The notes under the pieces are model-generated. The model did not search any database, was not told where the DNA came from, and saw only the letters and a program-made list of their open reading frames with translations. 64,000 nucleotides of DNA from a virus, in IMG/VR virus record IMGVR_UViG_3300050011_000164, positions 20,730-84,729 of that record, one strand, 5' to 3'. The first letter of the stretch is position 1. Each line of letters starts with the position of its first letter. This document shows positions 7,906-16,046 of this stretch, piece after piece. The position numbers were made by a program, and so were the translations under genes.

Positions 7906-8486
7906 TTCTTCTCAGCTTCTTTCTTCTTACCAAGTCCCAGTCGCTTTATGGCCTCTTTGGTCTTACCGCAGTCGGCACATGGTCTCGGACCACACTTACC
8001 ATCGCGGTATACATTTGGCTTGTAATCCCCGTAATTCTTGCGGACGTTCCGAGCCAATTGGACGAGAGCCGCGTCGAAGGTCGGTCCCCCACAGTCCAGC
8101 TTCCAGTCGTGATAATTCATCTCGCCTGTGGTGTCGTCCCAATCCTCGTTGGGCTGACCGTACAAATAGCCGTACTCGACTGGGCCGAATTCCAGCCAGC
8201 ATTCCACGTTGACATTCTTCTTTGGGTCATCCGTCACCTTGCGACCATCGGTCTTGGCATAGTGAATACTGAGATTCTCTTCAATGGCGGGGACGGTCAG
8301 ATGGCGCATGTATTGATAGCATTTGCCGCATTTGTCCCGCGAAACAAGGAATCCCTGCTTCTCTATCTTATCCGCCTCTTTGGGCGTGATCTCGTTTCGA
8401 ATCATTCGTTGGAGCTTGGGGTGGTAGTGGAGGAACCACCAAGCGTCGTAGGCGTTACTGATTTTGTGATAGCGTTTCTTTGTCAT
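7902..8486 (-). CDS. Hypothetical protein with Cys pairs
   Basis: 194 aa starting MTKKRYHKISNAYDAWWFLH. Has CGKC near residue 52 and CADC near 176, plus an aromatic-rich middle (ECWLEFGPVEYGYLYGQ). Start set by TAATG overlap with the upstream gene. No family recognised. Confidence 0.65.
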   Translation of the reverse strand: MTKKRYHKISNAYDAWWFLHYHPKLQRMIRNEITPKEADKIEKQGFLVSRDKCGKCYQYMRHLTVPAIEENLSIHYAKTDGRKVTDDPKKNVNVECWLEFGPVEYGYLYGQPNEDWDDTTGEMNYHDWKLDCGGPTFDAALVQLARNVRKNYGDYKPNVYRDGKCGPRPCADCGKTKEAIKRLGLGKKKEAEKK

Positions 8487-8851
8487 TAGTGTTTTCCTTT
8501 GCGTGCGATCACCCAATCGAGATACTGAATGCCTCGCGAGTATTCTGCCTGTTTTGCGGCGTACTCAGCCCGCAGCTTACGAGCGAGCCTAAGCGATTCT
8601 GCCCGTGCTTCTTTCCGCGTCTTAGCCAAGAACCCGTTACAGGTATGAACCGCTCCCGACACAGCCTCAGGATCACTGGGATCGGTCTCTGGATGCTCCG
8701 CTGCGAACTTGGGGCTGTGGGCTGTGTAGCCGTCACCCTCGTCGCATTCTCCAGTGATTGTGATGACTTCGTAGTCCCAACTCCCGAAAATCCAATATGC
8801 CTTGTCGCCGACCTTAAGGTCGATCAACTGTCTTTGGTGCCATTGTGTCAT
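8486..8851 (-). CDS. Hypothetical protein
   Basis: 121 aa. Begins with a beta-rich part (LKVGDKAYWIFGSWDYEVITI) like small SH3-type barrels, then a helical Arg/Ala-rich tail. Overlaps the preceding gene by 38 nt. No family recognised. Confidence 0.6.
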   Translation of the reverse strand: MTQWHQRQLIDLKVGDKAYWIFGSWDYEVITITGECDEGDGYTAHSPKFAAEHPETDPSDPEAVSGAVHTCNGFLAKTRKEARAESLRLARKLRAEYAAKQAEYSRGIQYLDWVIARKGKH

Positions 8852-9125
8852 TTTTAGCCTTAAATAGTTCGGGGTTTGTTCCCCTAAATTCTTCTAGTGC
8901 GTTCTCTAGGTCACTCGGATGTTTGCCCCATGGATCGGCGATCATGAGCCAGAACCTCAGGCCCAGTAGATAGAACTCAAACTCCCAGTCTTGGGAATGG
9001 TTATCGTACCCTGCCCCGATGTGAATGAGGTAGAACTCGGCCCAGCCGAATTCCTTGTGATGGGTGATCTCGTACCATTGGTTGGCGGAGAATCCCGCTG
9101 TCCAGTAATTGCTATAACCGAGCAT
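8814..9125 (-). CDS. Hypothetical aromatic-rich protein
   Basis: 103 aa from MLGYSNYWTAG; GGGAGA lies about 9 nt upstream, favouring this start over a GTG at 9209. Rich in Trp/Tyr/Phe (WYEITHHKEFGWAEFYLIHIG). Tail overlaps the next gene. Function unknown. Confidence 0.6.
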   Translation of the reverse strand: MLGYSNYWTAGFSANQWYEITHHKEFGWAEFYLIHIGAGYDNHSQDWEFEFYLLGLRFWLMIADPWGKHPSDLENALEEFRGTNPELFKAKNDTMAPKTVDRP

Positions 9126-9199
9126 CTTGGTTTCTCCCTTGCCCTTCTTGGTCTTCTTCTTAATACCGCTCACATTACCCTTGCGGCTGCCTTTTGGGA

Positions 9200-9859
9200 C
9201 TAATCCCACAAGCTTTGGAAATGCTTTGCGAACAAAGCCAGTCCCTCCTCAAGAATAGCCTGATCCCGCGCTTCCAGAGCCCGTAGAGCGACGAAGTGGT
9301 CGTCCTTGACACTCTTCCATGCCTCGGGGCTGACGCCCTTAGGACGGCGACTAGGGTATGGGCCGAGTTCCTTCTCATAGAGGCAGTCATCTATGCGGTT
9401 GTGAGCCTCGAAGCCAGCGATCATCTTCATCATGATCTCGTCCCAGCGAGCTTCGGCGATCTTGAATGCCTCGTCGGTGGGGTTGCCAGTCTCGTCGATA
9501 TACTCGGGACCCTCGGGGAATACGTGCATGGGCACGCCGTGCTTGTGCTCCTTCAGGTAGCGGAGAGCCTGTGGTAGCCAGCCCGAGAGGTAGGAGGCGA
9601 GACCCCAAGTGTCACGGTTAGCCCAGCCTCGGGCTCCGCGCTGAATGAACCACTTGATGGCGTAGTAAGTGTTCTCGGGGAACTCACGGATGTGCTTGAT
9701 TCCACGGCGAATCGTCCAGTAAGTGGACGTGTACCATGGGTCGGGGGTGTCGTAGAAGAGGTCAGGGTCCCAAGGCACAGTACGGCAAATGTCAGTTGGG
9801 ACAGGGATAGGACGGTTACGGAGAAAGAAATCAATCTTCCGCCAGAGTGATATGGTCAT
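9200..9859 (-). CDS. Conserved phage-type hypothetical protein
   Basis: 219 aa from MTISLWRKIDFFLRNR, with AAGGAG upstream at good spacing; ends in TAG. Central part ARGWANRDTWGLASYLSGWLPQ followed by an IAEARWDEIMMKMIAGFEA helix recalls a widespread phage protein of unknown role (recalled, not searched). First gene after the promoter at 9986, so it may lead the operon down to 7.9 kb. Confidence 0.65.
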   Translation of the reverse strand: MTISLWRKIDFFLRNRPIPVPTDICRTVPWDPDLFYDTPDPWYTSTYWTIRRGIKHIREFPENTYYAIKWFIQRGARGWANRDTWGLASYLSGWLPQALRYLKEHKHGVPMHVFPEGPEYIDETGNPTDEAFKIAEARWDEIMMKMIAGFEAHNRIDDCLYEKELGPYPSRRPKGVSPEAWKSVKDDHFVALRALEARDQAILEEGLALFAKHFQSLWD

Positions 9860-9985
9860 GTCAGGTGCTCCTTTAGTTGGTCTTCTAAAGCGTACTTGAC
9901 ATGGCTGTGCTCCTCGGGGGGTGATTGAATTTGAGAACGGCACCCGCGATACCGGACTTTGCAGGACTTACGCTCGCTCTCTAAA

Positions 9986-9995
9986 CATAATACTG
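9986..9995 (-). promoter_or_regulatory. CAGTATTATG promoter-like box
   Basis: Minus strand TTTCAGTATTATG about 125 nt before the ATG at 9859. The same CAGTATTA core lies upstream of genes at 13760, 17038 and 25325, with looser copies elsewhere, mostly ahead of normal Shine-Dalgarno leaders. Confidence 0.45.
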
Positions 9996-10016
9996 AAAGT
10001 CAGGAAAATTGGCAAG

Positions 10017-10050
10017 AAAATAGCGGAAGTGGAGCGAGGGCCACTTCCGC
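10017..10050 (-). terminator. Rho-independent terminator
   Basis: Minus strand: 10-bp stem GCGGAAGTGG/CCACTTCCGC with an 8-nt loop, followed by TATTTTC. Ends transcription of the glycosyltransferase pair upstream. Positions 10051-10163 between it and the gene hold nothing recognisable. Confidence 0.7.
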
Positions 10051-10163
10051 CTAAGGAAAGGTAATCAGCATCTCGCTTGATGGCTGTCCGTGTCAATCGG
10101 TTCCACCCTGAAGGGGCAGCCCATTAGAGGCTACGGCAGCAAGGTATATCTAAGGTTTTGGAA

Positions 10164-11084
10164 TTACACCGACTGGGCGACGGACGTGGTGGTCGCCGAT
10201 CCCAATTTCACGTTAGGAGATACGCCGTGACCCTCATCCACCAGTTTCCGCATTCTGTCAGGCTTACCTTGAGCACCGTAGTACAGATTTGACAGGCTGT
10301 CATTCACCCCGGGCTGATCTTGACCCTCCCACATGCGTTCCTTCCAATGAACCTCGGTTGCTGTCCCCTGAGGTCCGATCTGTGGGTGCCAGACGTGCAA
10401 GACTTGTCCCGGCAGGGTCATGTGCAGCCCATACAGGGTGTCCATGGCACGCATGGCGGCATGATCTTCACCACCCCAGCCACGGAAACGTTGATCCCAG
10501 CCGCCTACAGTCTTAAATGCTTCACGGGACATGATCTGAACCATGGCTCCGTACCAATGTCCGACTTTCGTATCGGCTGTGCCGCCCAAGATGAACATGG
10601 ACGCCAATGGTTCTGGGAACGGGAACGGGCTCGCGGGATCGGATTGCAGAAGGCAGCGTGAGGCTTCCTCGGTCAGTCGATAGAACTGACGGTAAGGAAC
10701 GAACCAGAGTTTCTTGCCTCGCTTGCGAGCAGTACGAATCTCTTCGGCACAATAGAGAACGGAGTCAGCTTGCATGTAACCGTCAGCATCGATAATGACA
10801 AACACGTCACCCTTAGCCTTGGCTGCTGCATTGTTGACGGCGACCGACTTCGAGAATGGCTGACCTGTTGGATCATCCCCCATGACAATTTGCGCTCCCG
10901 GCAACTGGGTTACCCAGTACCGCTTAAGCCATTCGACATTCTTTACCCGAGGATTCGTTGAGTCGAGGCAGCGGAACGGAATTATGACACTGATGCCCCG
11001 TCCCTTACGAAATAGTCGAGATACGAGCCAACTCACAATGGTCATAACTATAACCCCCACTACCAAATCTACTGCCCCAATCAT
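10164..11084 (-). CDS. Membrane-anchored glycosyltransferase (GT2/GT27-like)
   Basis: 306 aa. An N-terminal membrane helix (residues 3-22) is followed by a GT-A fold: ISVIIPFRCLD start, FVIIDADGYM as the D-x-D-like nucleotide-sugar and metal site, and a galactosyltransferase-type C-terminal motif GGWDQRFRGWGGEDHAAMRA with a later HVWHP. This looks like the family that includes polypeptide N-acetylgalactosaminyltransferases and chondroitin synthases. Acceptor unknown. It overlaps the pyruvyl transferase gene by 4 nt (ATGA), so the two probably work on the same glycan. Confidence 0.8.
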   Translation of the reverse strand: MIGAVDLVVGVIVMTIVSWLVSRLFRKGRGISVIIPFRCLDSTNPRVKNVEWLKRYWVTQLPGAQIVMGDDPTGQPFSKSVAVNNAAAKAKGDVFVIIDADGYMQADSVLYCAEEIRTARKRGKKLWFVPYRQFYRLTEEASRCLLQSDPASPFPFPEPLASMFILGGTADTKVGHWYGAMVQIMSREAFKTVGGWDQRFRGWGGEDHAAMRAMDTLYGLHMTLPGQVLHVWHPQIGPQGTATEVHWKERMWEGQDQPGVNDSLSNLYYGAQGKPDRMRKLVDEGHGVSPNVKLGSATTTSVAQSV

Positions 11085-11848
11085 TTTAGTGCCTTTCTCA
11101 GTGCACGATATGCATCGTAAACTGCGAACTTAACATCCTCCACACGGAACTGCGAAGGTTCCCCCATCTTGCCGGCTTCCCAATTCATTTGGATGCTTGC
11201 CGAATAATCACGAAATTTGAAGTCCCCGCCATCCCTCGCCAGTGCGGGACAAACCTCCACACGACGAGGAATACCGAATGCATCCGATACGATCATCCCA
11301 TGCAGCGATGAGGTCACTATTCGTCTGCAAGCCCCGATCTGTTTCAGTACCTCAATCGGATCATCGCTCGGGTTGATAGCTTTGATAACCGTGCCCGCAG
11401 GCATCAGGTTTGTAAACCGAGGAACCAGTTCCTTATCCATGAAGTGCGGCAAGATACCTAAATCCCACTGCTTCGGCTGATCGCCAACTAACTCGTCCGC
11501 CAGTATTCCGGGATCACCTAGAGCGTAACTCCCCACGATGCCGCGAGCCGACAGCGGGCCACGTAACGACAGGATCGTCGATGAGATTTTTCCCATCTGC
11601 ATAATTTGCAGCCGAGAATCTTCGTGCAACTTACCTGAGCCAAGAATGTAGCCATCCCATAGTGGCGGGATGTGTTCTAAAACCGATCCAATGGACGCGA
11701 TCTTTGAGTGCGAAATTGTGCCCCACTCCACCTCGATGTCGGCAAAGTGTTCAAGCAAATAAGGTGCTAACGCATCGCCAAAGTTCGGCACTTCCTTCCA
11801 CCAGTAGGCTTTAATTGGTTCGGCCCTGAAAAACTGTTTCAAATTCAC
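11081..11848 (-). CDS. Polysaccharide pyruvyl transferase family protein
   Basis: 255 aa. PNFGDALAPYLLEHF at 21-35 is the family's N-terminal signature and SSLHGMIVSDAFGIPR near 180 its C-terminal one. Such enzymes (CsaB, WcaK types) transfer pyruvate from PEP to sugars of cell-wall or exopolysaccharides. Paired with the membrane glycosyltransferase downstream it suggests modification of a surface polysaccharide. Related proteins also occur as plain glycosyltransferase partners, so the pyruvyl step is inferred from family only. Confidence 0.8.
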   Translation of the reverse strand: MNLKQFFRAEPIKAYWWKEVPNFGDALAPYLLEHFADIEVEWGTISHSKIASIGSVLEHIPPLWDGYILGSGKLHEDSRLQIMQMGKISSTILSLRGPLSARGIVGSYALGDPGILADELVGDQPKQWDLGILPHFMDKELVPRFTNLMPAGTVIKAINPSDDPIEVLKQIGACRRIVTSSLHGMIVSDAFGIPRRVEVCPALARDGGDFKFRDYSASIQMNWEAGKMGEPSQFRVEDVKFAVYDAYRALRKALK

Positions 11849-11917
11849 TGTAGCTCCTACTTCAGAAATGAGAAGAAGAGAAATTCGACGCTAGTAATGA
11901 ATTAGGCGGTTTTCCAA

Positions 11918-11945
11918 TAAAAAATGGGGCTCCGAAGAGCCCCAT
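11918..11945 (-). terminator. Rho-independent terminator
   Basis: Minus strand: ATGGGGCTCttcgGAGCCCCAT hairpin (11924-11945, UUCG loop) followed by six T. Ends the transcript of the 228-aa gene at 11969-12655. Confidence 0.85.
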
Positions 11946-11968
11946 TATAGGAATTTTTACAGTGTTAC

Positions 11969-12655
11969 CTAGATAGATTTTGTCCGTGTGTGCACGTCAC
12001 ACTCGGGGAGCGGATCACCTTGCAAATCTTCGATATCCTCCATGCTGTGCTTGTGCTCGGTCGGATCGTCGCAGTACGGGCAGCCCGCGTCGGCAGCGGT
12101 CGAACCATCAGCCTCGGCAACGTCGTATTGCTGTGGGTCGAGATTCTGTTGCTCCGCTAGCTCTGCCGTATCATCAGCTTCGACAGCCTCAGCATCACAG
12201 GGGATGTCTTCAATAGCAAGAGGAGCGGTTCCTTCGATGGCTGCTTGGGTGATCGGAACGGAAACGTGTGTCATCGGTCCAACCTGAATCGGCTGCATCG
12301 GAACTTCGTTCTTGATCGCCTCATACATGAACACAAACTCCGTGGCGTCCTCGGCCTTCTCCACACCTTCGGGAAGTTCCCACTTGATGAGAACGCGATG
12401 ATTCTCGAACTTGTCCATCGCCACCTTCGGGACCGTGACCTTGTTGCCTTGCGCTTCGATCAATGCGGCTGCCAATATTGACAGACGGCTATTCTGAGTG
12501 TACAACTCGCGAGCTTGATTGATGACCTGACCGAGAGTAGTGTTCGGATCGGTTTTCAGAGCTTCGAGTTGCTTTTCAAGCTCCTCGCAATACTTCTTCA
12601 ACCGAGGAAGATACAGCTTTGTGATGGCTTTGTTTCTCTTGTTGTTGCGTCCCAT
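11969..12655 (-). CDS. Acidic coiled-coil hypothetical protein
   Basis: 228 aa, AAGGAG Shine-Dalgarno upstream. Basic coiled-coil start (KLYLPRLKKYCEELEKQLEAL), a beta middle (HRVLIKWELPEGVEKAEDAT) and a long acidic tail with CPYCDDPTEHKH, a possible zinc site. Ends in TAG. Single-gene transcript between a promoter-like box and a strong terminator. Function unknown. Confidence 0.65.
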   Translation of the reverse strand: MGRNNKRNKAITKLYLPRLKKYCEELEKQLEALKTDPNTTLGQVINQARELYTQNSRLSILAAALIEAQGNKVTVPKVAMDKFENHRVLIKWELPEGVEKAEDATEFVFMYEAIKNEVPMQPIQVGPMTHVSVPITQAAIEGTAPLAIEDIPCDAEAVEADDTAELAEQQNLDPQQYDVAEADGSTAADAGCPYCDDPTEHKHSMEDIEDLQGDPLPECDVHTRTKSI

Positions 12656-12827
12656 GGATTCTCCTTAAAAGTTTTCGGGAGCGTTGCCCGAAGCGGCCAC
12701 AATACTTCATTTTCAGGCGAAGGTGTGACTCAACCTGTCCGAGGTAACCGACGTAGCCTGAATTTTTCAGCCGCCAGCTACGTCAGAGGCTTTCGGCGTG
12801 CCCGGTTTATGTCAGGCGGCAATGCTT
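12656..12827 (-). promoter_or_regulatory. Structured leader and promoter region
   Basis: Upstream of the 228-aa gene. Minus strand contains GAAGTATTGTGG (box near 12700), a hairpin TTCGGGcaacgctCCCGAA followed by AAACTTTT just before AAGGAG, and further up a perfect 8-bp inverted repeat GACGTAGC/GCTACGTC. The first hairpin could act as an attenuator in the leader. Confidence 0.4.
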
Positions 12828-13250
12828 TTAGTCAACGCAGAGCTTGGTGTTGCCACATTTCGGGCACACTACCAAACCCTTTTGTCTTGCTTCTATATAA
12901 CTGTTCCACGTCCACCATCGCATGGTGCGGAATTTGCGGATCATGTAGATGAATCGTCGCCCCAGAAGCGACCATGAAAACTCTTGGTGCTCCCGCATAG
13001 TCTTTGGCAGCACTTCGCCCTCTTCACAGGCGACTTTGTACGGCCACGGCTTTTCGATCACGCGAACGAAAAACTTAGACAATTTGCCTTTGCTGGTGAA
13101 CTCGCGGTCGATGCCAACCCAGCGAGGACGGATGTAGTCCTTCACATAATCGATGAACGTTTCGATGGGGTTGTAGCTCCACGACCAAAAGTCGTCCTGT
13201 TCCCAATCGCATGAGCCGTGTGGCGTGCCGTGACAATGGACGAATGCCAT
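12828..13250 (-). CDS. Hypothetical protein with CPKCG motif
   Basis: 140 aa. Trp-rich N-terminus (HGSCDWEQDDFWSWSYN) and a C-terminal CPKCGNTKLC zinc-ribbon-like end. Starts in TAATG overlap with the upstream gene. No family recognised. Confidence 0.65.
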   Translation of the reverse strand: MAFVHCHGTPHGSCDWEQDDFWSWSYNPIETFIDYVKDYIRPRWVGIDREFTSKGKLSKFFVRVIEKPWPYKVACEEGEVLPKTMREHQEFSWSLLGRRFIYMIRKFRTMRWWTWNSYIEARQKGLVVCPKCGNTKLCVD

Positions 13251-13429
13251 TAAAGTTCTTCCTTAGTGATCTTTGCGGCGATGCTGCGAATCTCATTGCT
13301 GAAGAGGTTCGGATCGTTCTCAGGATCGTAGGGTGCGGATGGGGCGAAATGTGCGGGATCGCATGATGGGCATATCCCACACACGCAGACCTGATCGCCA
13401 GCTTCCTTTTTGCACGTTGGACAAATCAT
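13250..13429 (-). CDS. Small zinc-finger protein
   Basis: 59 aa: MICPTCKKEAGDQVCVCGIC plus CDPAH, six Cys in the first 23 residues, a compact zinc-binding start. It begins one base after the neighbouring gene's stop and couples on by TAATG. Confidence 0.65.
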   Translation of the reverse strand: MICPTCKKEAGDQVCVCGICPSCDPAHFAPSAPYDPENDPNLFSNEIRSIAAKITKEEL

Positions 13430-13430
13430 A

Positions 13431-13760
13431 TCACTTCTTTTTCGGAGTGGCAACCTTCTTCGCGGGTGGAGCGGACTTCGCCTTCTTGATCTTCTTGCCG
13501 AAGTTCGGGTTCTTGGTCTGCACGCGGGTTGCAGGGTCGGTGATGTAAGCTCGTGAGTCGATGACTGCACCCTTACCCTGCTTGACCGCTGCCTCAGCCA
13601 CGTTAGGGGAAATAGTGGTCATCTTGGCCTCACGGATCGGATCGAGATAGATTTCGAACCCCGCCGTATCTTCGTAGCTGATGTCCGTCGTCTTCTTGAA
13701 CGTCTCACCGTCGATGTAGAAATACTGACCCATCTTGATTGCTGAAAAAGTAGCGCCCAT
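13431..13760 (-). CDS. Small basic-tailed protein
   Basis: 109 aa (MGATFSAIKMGQYFYIDGET). An N-terminal beta-rich domain and a Lys/Pro/Ala tail (KKIKKAKSAPPAKKVATPKKK) typical of nucleic-acid-binding or disordered tails. GGAGAGGAG precedes the ATG, and a CAGTATTATG box sits just before that leader. Confidence 0.65.
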   Translation of the reverse strand: MGATFSAIKMGQYFYIDGETFKKTTDISYEDTAGFEIYLDPIREAKMTTISPNVAEAAVKQGKGAVIDSRAYITDPATRVQTKNPNFGKKIKKAKSAPPAKKVATPKKK

Positions 13761-13778
13761 GAGAAATCTCCTCTCCTC

Positions 13779-13788
13779 CATAATACTG
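13779..13788 (-). promoter_or_regulatory. CAGTATTATG promoter-like box
   Basis: Minus strand CAGTATTATG immediately followed by GAGGAGAGGAGA, so a transcript from it would start almost at the Shine-Dalgarno of the gene at 13760. Confidence 0.5.
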
Positions 13789-13790
13789 CA

Positions 13791-14192
13791 TTATGTGGAT
13801 TTTTCTGCTAATTTCTTACGCTCAGCCCGAACCTTACGGGAGGCGGTAGTTTTACGTTTATGATGGGGCTTGCATAACGACCGCAGGTTGTTCGAATCGT
13901 GGAAGCATCCGCCGTCTGCAAGCTCAATGATGTGGTCTACGTCCTTGGCAGGCAACCCGCAGATAATCCCATCCTCCATCACCCACTGACATCTCCACTT
14001 GTCCCGGCGACGGACCTTGTTGCGGATGTAGTTCCAGTCGCAGCGAGAGCGAACTTCCAGAAGACACTCCTTCGAGCACCACGCTTGCTTACGGCCCGTC
14101 AAAACTTTCTTGCAATAACGGCAATGGTAGCCCGCCGCATCCTTACGGGCGGGGAAGTCATTCCACGTGAACTCCTGACCTTTACGTGCCAT
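13791..14192 (-). CDS. HNH endonuclease
   Basis: 133 aa. N-terminal zinc pairs HCRYCKK and WCSKECL, then the HNH core: VDHIIELADGG, SNNLRSLCKPHHKRKT. Probably metal-dependent DNA cleavage, as in packaging-associated or homing HNH enzymes. It is far from the terminase (22 kb), so a role in packaging is uncertain. Overlaps the upstream nuclease-like gene by 11 nt. Confidence 0.85.
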   Translation of the reverse strand: MARKGQEFTWNDFPARKDAAGYHCRYCKKVLTGRKQAWCSKECLLEVRSRCDWNYIRNKVRRRDKWRCQWVMEDGIICGLPAKDVDHIIELADGGCFHDSNNLRSLCKPHHKRKTTASRKVRAERKKLAEKST

Positions 14193-14958
14193 TGGTTTCT
14201 TTCTTCGCTACACCCCAAAGAGCCGTAAGCCCAAGCATTTCCAGTTGATATACGCCCTTCAATTTAATGCGATGATACTCAAGTGCTCCCTCAACCGATC
14301 CATGTTCTCCGCGAGCAATGCTCAGGGCGGCTCTCATCGCGTCCTGTACGCGAGTTAGCGATATACGCTGCTTATCGTCCTCGCGATATTCCTTCCGCAG
14401 ACGGTTGATGTGCTCGTAGCGGGTTTGATTGTCACGCCGACATGCCACGGCATGAATCAAGTCTCTCTGTTGTTCCGCAGTCGTTGTGCGAAGCGGGGGA
14501 CGAACGCGACTAATCATGCAGTCTCGTTTGTCGCTGTACTCCAGAAGTCCCCAATCCTTCGGTTTCTCGGTCTCCGCGATCAACCCAGCGGGAGCGGCAA
14601 TCCAGCACAAGTCGGCAGGCGCAGGCCATTCCCATTTATGATCGCCACGGAAATCGCTGCGGGAAGTCTTAACCTCCACCACCACGGTCATCATGCGGTT
14701 CAGGATGCTCGCTTCGAACTGCCAAGCGTCCTTCTCTTCCTGCGGTTTCTTCCATTTGGGCTTGCGGCGAATCAATTTCAGGTCTTGCAGTTCCGTCTCA
14801 GTGGGGCACGACACCCCCGCTATATCGGCGATCCAGCCGGATGCTATCGTGACCTCGGTCTCGACGGGCTTGATCCCACGTTCGTCGAGCCAGAAACAGG
14901 TCGCAGCGGTGATCTGTTTCGTGAGTTCTGTTTTGTTCTGGTCGTCAAAAAGACTCAT
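14182..14958 (-). CDS. MmcB-like PD-(D/E)xK nuclease
   Basis: 258 aa. WIADIAGV (residues ~43-50) and VVVEVKTSRSDFRGDHKW (~91-108) form the D...E-x-K core of restriction-like nucleases; the following ADLCWIAAPAGLI matches the MmcB-type DNA-repair nuclease pattern. The C-terminal half is helical. MmcB helps survival after DNA damage in some Alphaproteobacteria; here the role is unknown. Confidence 0.65.
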   Translation of the reverse strand: MSLFDDQNKTELTKQITAATCFWLDERGIKPVETEVTIASGWIADIAGVSCPTETELQDLKLIRRKPKWKKPQEEKDAWQFEASILNRMMTVVVEVKTSRSDFRGDHKWEWPAPADLCWIAAPAGLIAETEKPKDWGLLEYSDKRDCMISRVRPPLRTTTAEQQRDLIHAVACRRDNQTRYEHINRLRKEYREDDKQRISLTRVQDAMRAALSIARGEHGSVEGALEYHRIKLKGVYQLEMLGLTALWGVAKKETNGT

Positions 14959-15161
14959 TCTTTTTCCATTGCTTCGATGGCGGCGACTGCCCGCGTAAGG
15001 ATTTTGGTCGCACGTTCGAGCACGTGCTTGTGACCTTGCACGCCGTAACTGTTGGATTCGCAGGCTTCGAATACCCTGCGGACGGCCTTGCGGTCGTATC
15101 GATACAACCCGCTAATGCTGATTTCGAGAATCTTTTTCTGTTGAACTTGTGTCAGTTTCAT
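14955..15161 (-). CDS. Hypothetical helical protein
   Basis: 68 aa (MKLTQVQQKKILEISISGLYRYDRK). Helical and basic. ATG chosen at the 4-nt overlap with the upstream gene; its stop overlaps the nuclease start (ATGA). No family recognised. Confidence 0.6.
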   Translation of the reverse strand: MKLTQVQQKKILEISISGLYRYDRKAVRRVFEACESNSYGVQGHKHVLERATKILTRAVAAIEAMEKE

Positions 15162-15334
15162 TGGACAACCCCGTCGATTTCTATCAGTTCCCAAGCGACA
15201 CGCTCGGCGTTTTCAAAACCAAAGTCGATCATAAACCGTAACCCTTGTTGCTCCAAATATTTAGCGAAGGCGACTTGCTCGGGCTTCGTTTCATAATCGG
15301 GGAAACGAGTTAAGAATTTCTCAATCTCTGTCAT
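15158..15334 (-). CDS. Small hypothetical protein
   Basis: 58 aa: MTEIEKFLTRFPDYETKPEQ..., acidic, helix then strands (WELIEIDGVVQ). Joined to both neighbours by ATGA overlaps, which supports it being real despite its size. Confidence 0.6.
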   Translation of the reverse strand: MTEIEKFLTRFPDYETKPEQVAFAKYLEQQGLRFMIDFGFENAERVAWELIEIDGVVQ

Positions 15335-15480
15335 TTAGTCCTCATCAAATACTGGTTCGGTGGTTTCCCGCGTTCCACAACTTTCCCAGTAAGCAAGTCA
15401 CACAGGTCTTGGATATGACCTGACGGCTCACGGCGGACGATGGCTCGAAGTAGCCTGTGCAACTGATTCAGTTTATTCAC
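15331..15480 (-). CDS. Small hypothetical protein
   Basis: 49 aa from a GTG inside the end of the preceding gene (VNKLNQLHRLLRAIVRREPS). Basic and helical. The long frame to 15816 is mostly a shadow of the neighbouring gene; only this C-terminal part is likely real. Confidence 0.5.
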   Translation of the reverse strand: MNKLNQLHRLLRAIVRREPSGHIQDLCDLLTGKVVERGKPPNQYLMRTK

Positions 15481-15808
15481 TGGTTTTCGCTTTCCCAGCC
15501 AAATACTCTTCCGCCGCTGCGCGAAGTTTGCACAGATGACAATTCTCGCGAGGACCAAATGGTTTCGAGTGGTATTCCTCAACCAATTCAATGAACTGGG
15601 GTGCGATCTGATCCAGCAAGGCGATGGTTTGAATGATCTGCACGAAGAAAATACCCGCCTGCTCATCGTCATCGTTTGCCGCCGCGATCTGGTGGGCGAC
15701 TTTAGCAACAGCCTTATCACGGAGGGTTCGTTCGGCGAATGCTCTGTTGGGCGGAATATCCTCGCCGACGTACTCGTGACCACAATAGGTTTTCTTATCC
15801 TCTGGCAC
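15473..15808 (-). CDS. Hypothetical helical protein
   Basis: 111 aa from GTG (VPEDKKTYCGHEYVGEDIPP), with GGAG at about 8 nt. Mostly helical; HLCKLRAAAEEYL near the C-terminus. Overlaps both neighbours by a few bases. No family recognised. Confidence 0.6.
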   Translation of the reverse strand: MPEDKKTYCGHEYVGEDIPPNRAFAERTLRDKAVAKVAHQIAAANDDDEQAGIFFVQIIQTIALLDQIAPQFIELVEEYHSKPFGPRENCHLCKLRAAAEEYLAGKAKTSE

Positions 15809-16046
15809 TCTTCCACTCCTTGTACTTCTCAGGTAAACATTTAGCGCAAGGACGGAACCCAGCGGCAATGGCTGTGGCTTCATCCTTGAAGAAAACTCTG
15901 TGTTTTACGTAGTGTCCTGCGGCGATGAAACGGAGAGCAGAAGGGCAGTCGAGCCTACCGTATATCTTGAGTTGCCTGTGTCCGCCCAACTTCCCGGGCG
16001 TCTTGCTTGCTCGAATCCAGCCGTCCGATCCCATCAACAGAAACAT
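15795..16046 (-). CDS. Ada-like metal-binding domain protein
   Basis: 83 aa from MFLLMGSDGWIRASKTPG; GGAGAGG precedes this ATG. The body LKIYGRLDCPSALRF ... FFKDEATAIAAGFRPCAKC matches the zinc-binding N-terminal domain of Ada-type repair proteins (F-x(3,5)-A-x-A-x-G-F-R-P-C-x-x-C), though only three of four Cys ligands are clear. Stand-alone domains of this type occur in phages and are probably DNA-binding. Confidence 0.6.
   Translation of the reverse strand: MFLLMGSDGWIRASKTPGKLGGHRQLKIYGRLDCPSALRFIAAGHYVKHRVFFKDEATAIAAGFRPCAKCLPEKYKEWKSARG

Noticed and set aside
7896-8489. Plus-strand open frame with membrane-like segments
   Set aside because: Shadow of the well-coupled minus-strand gene 7902-8486.
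15331-15816. 161-codon minus frame over the 111-aa gene
   Set aside because: The first two thirds are Arg/Ser-rich out-of-frame translation of the neighbouring gene; only the last 49 codons were kept.
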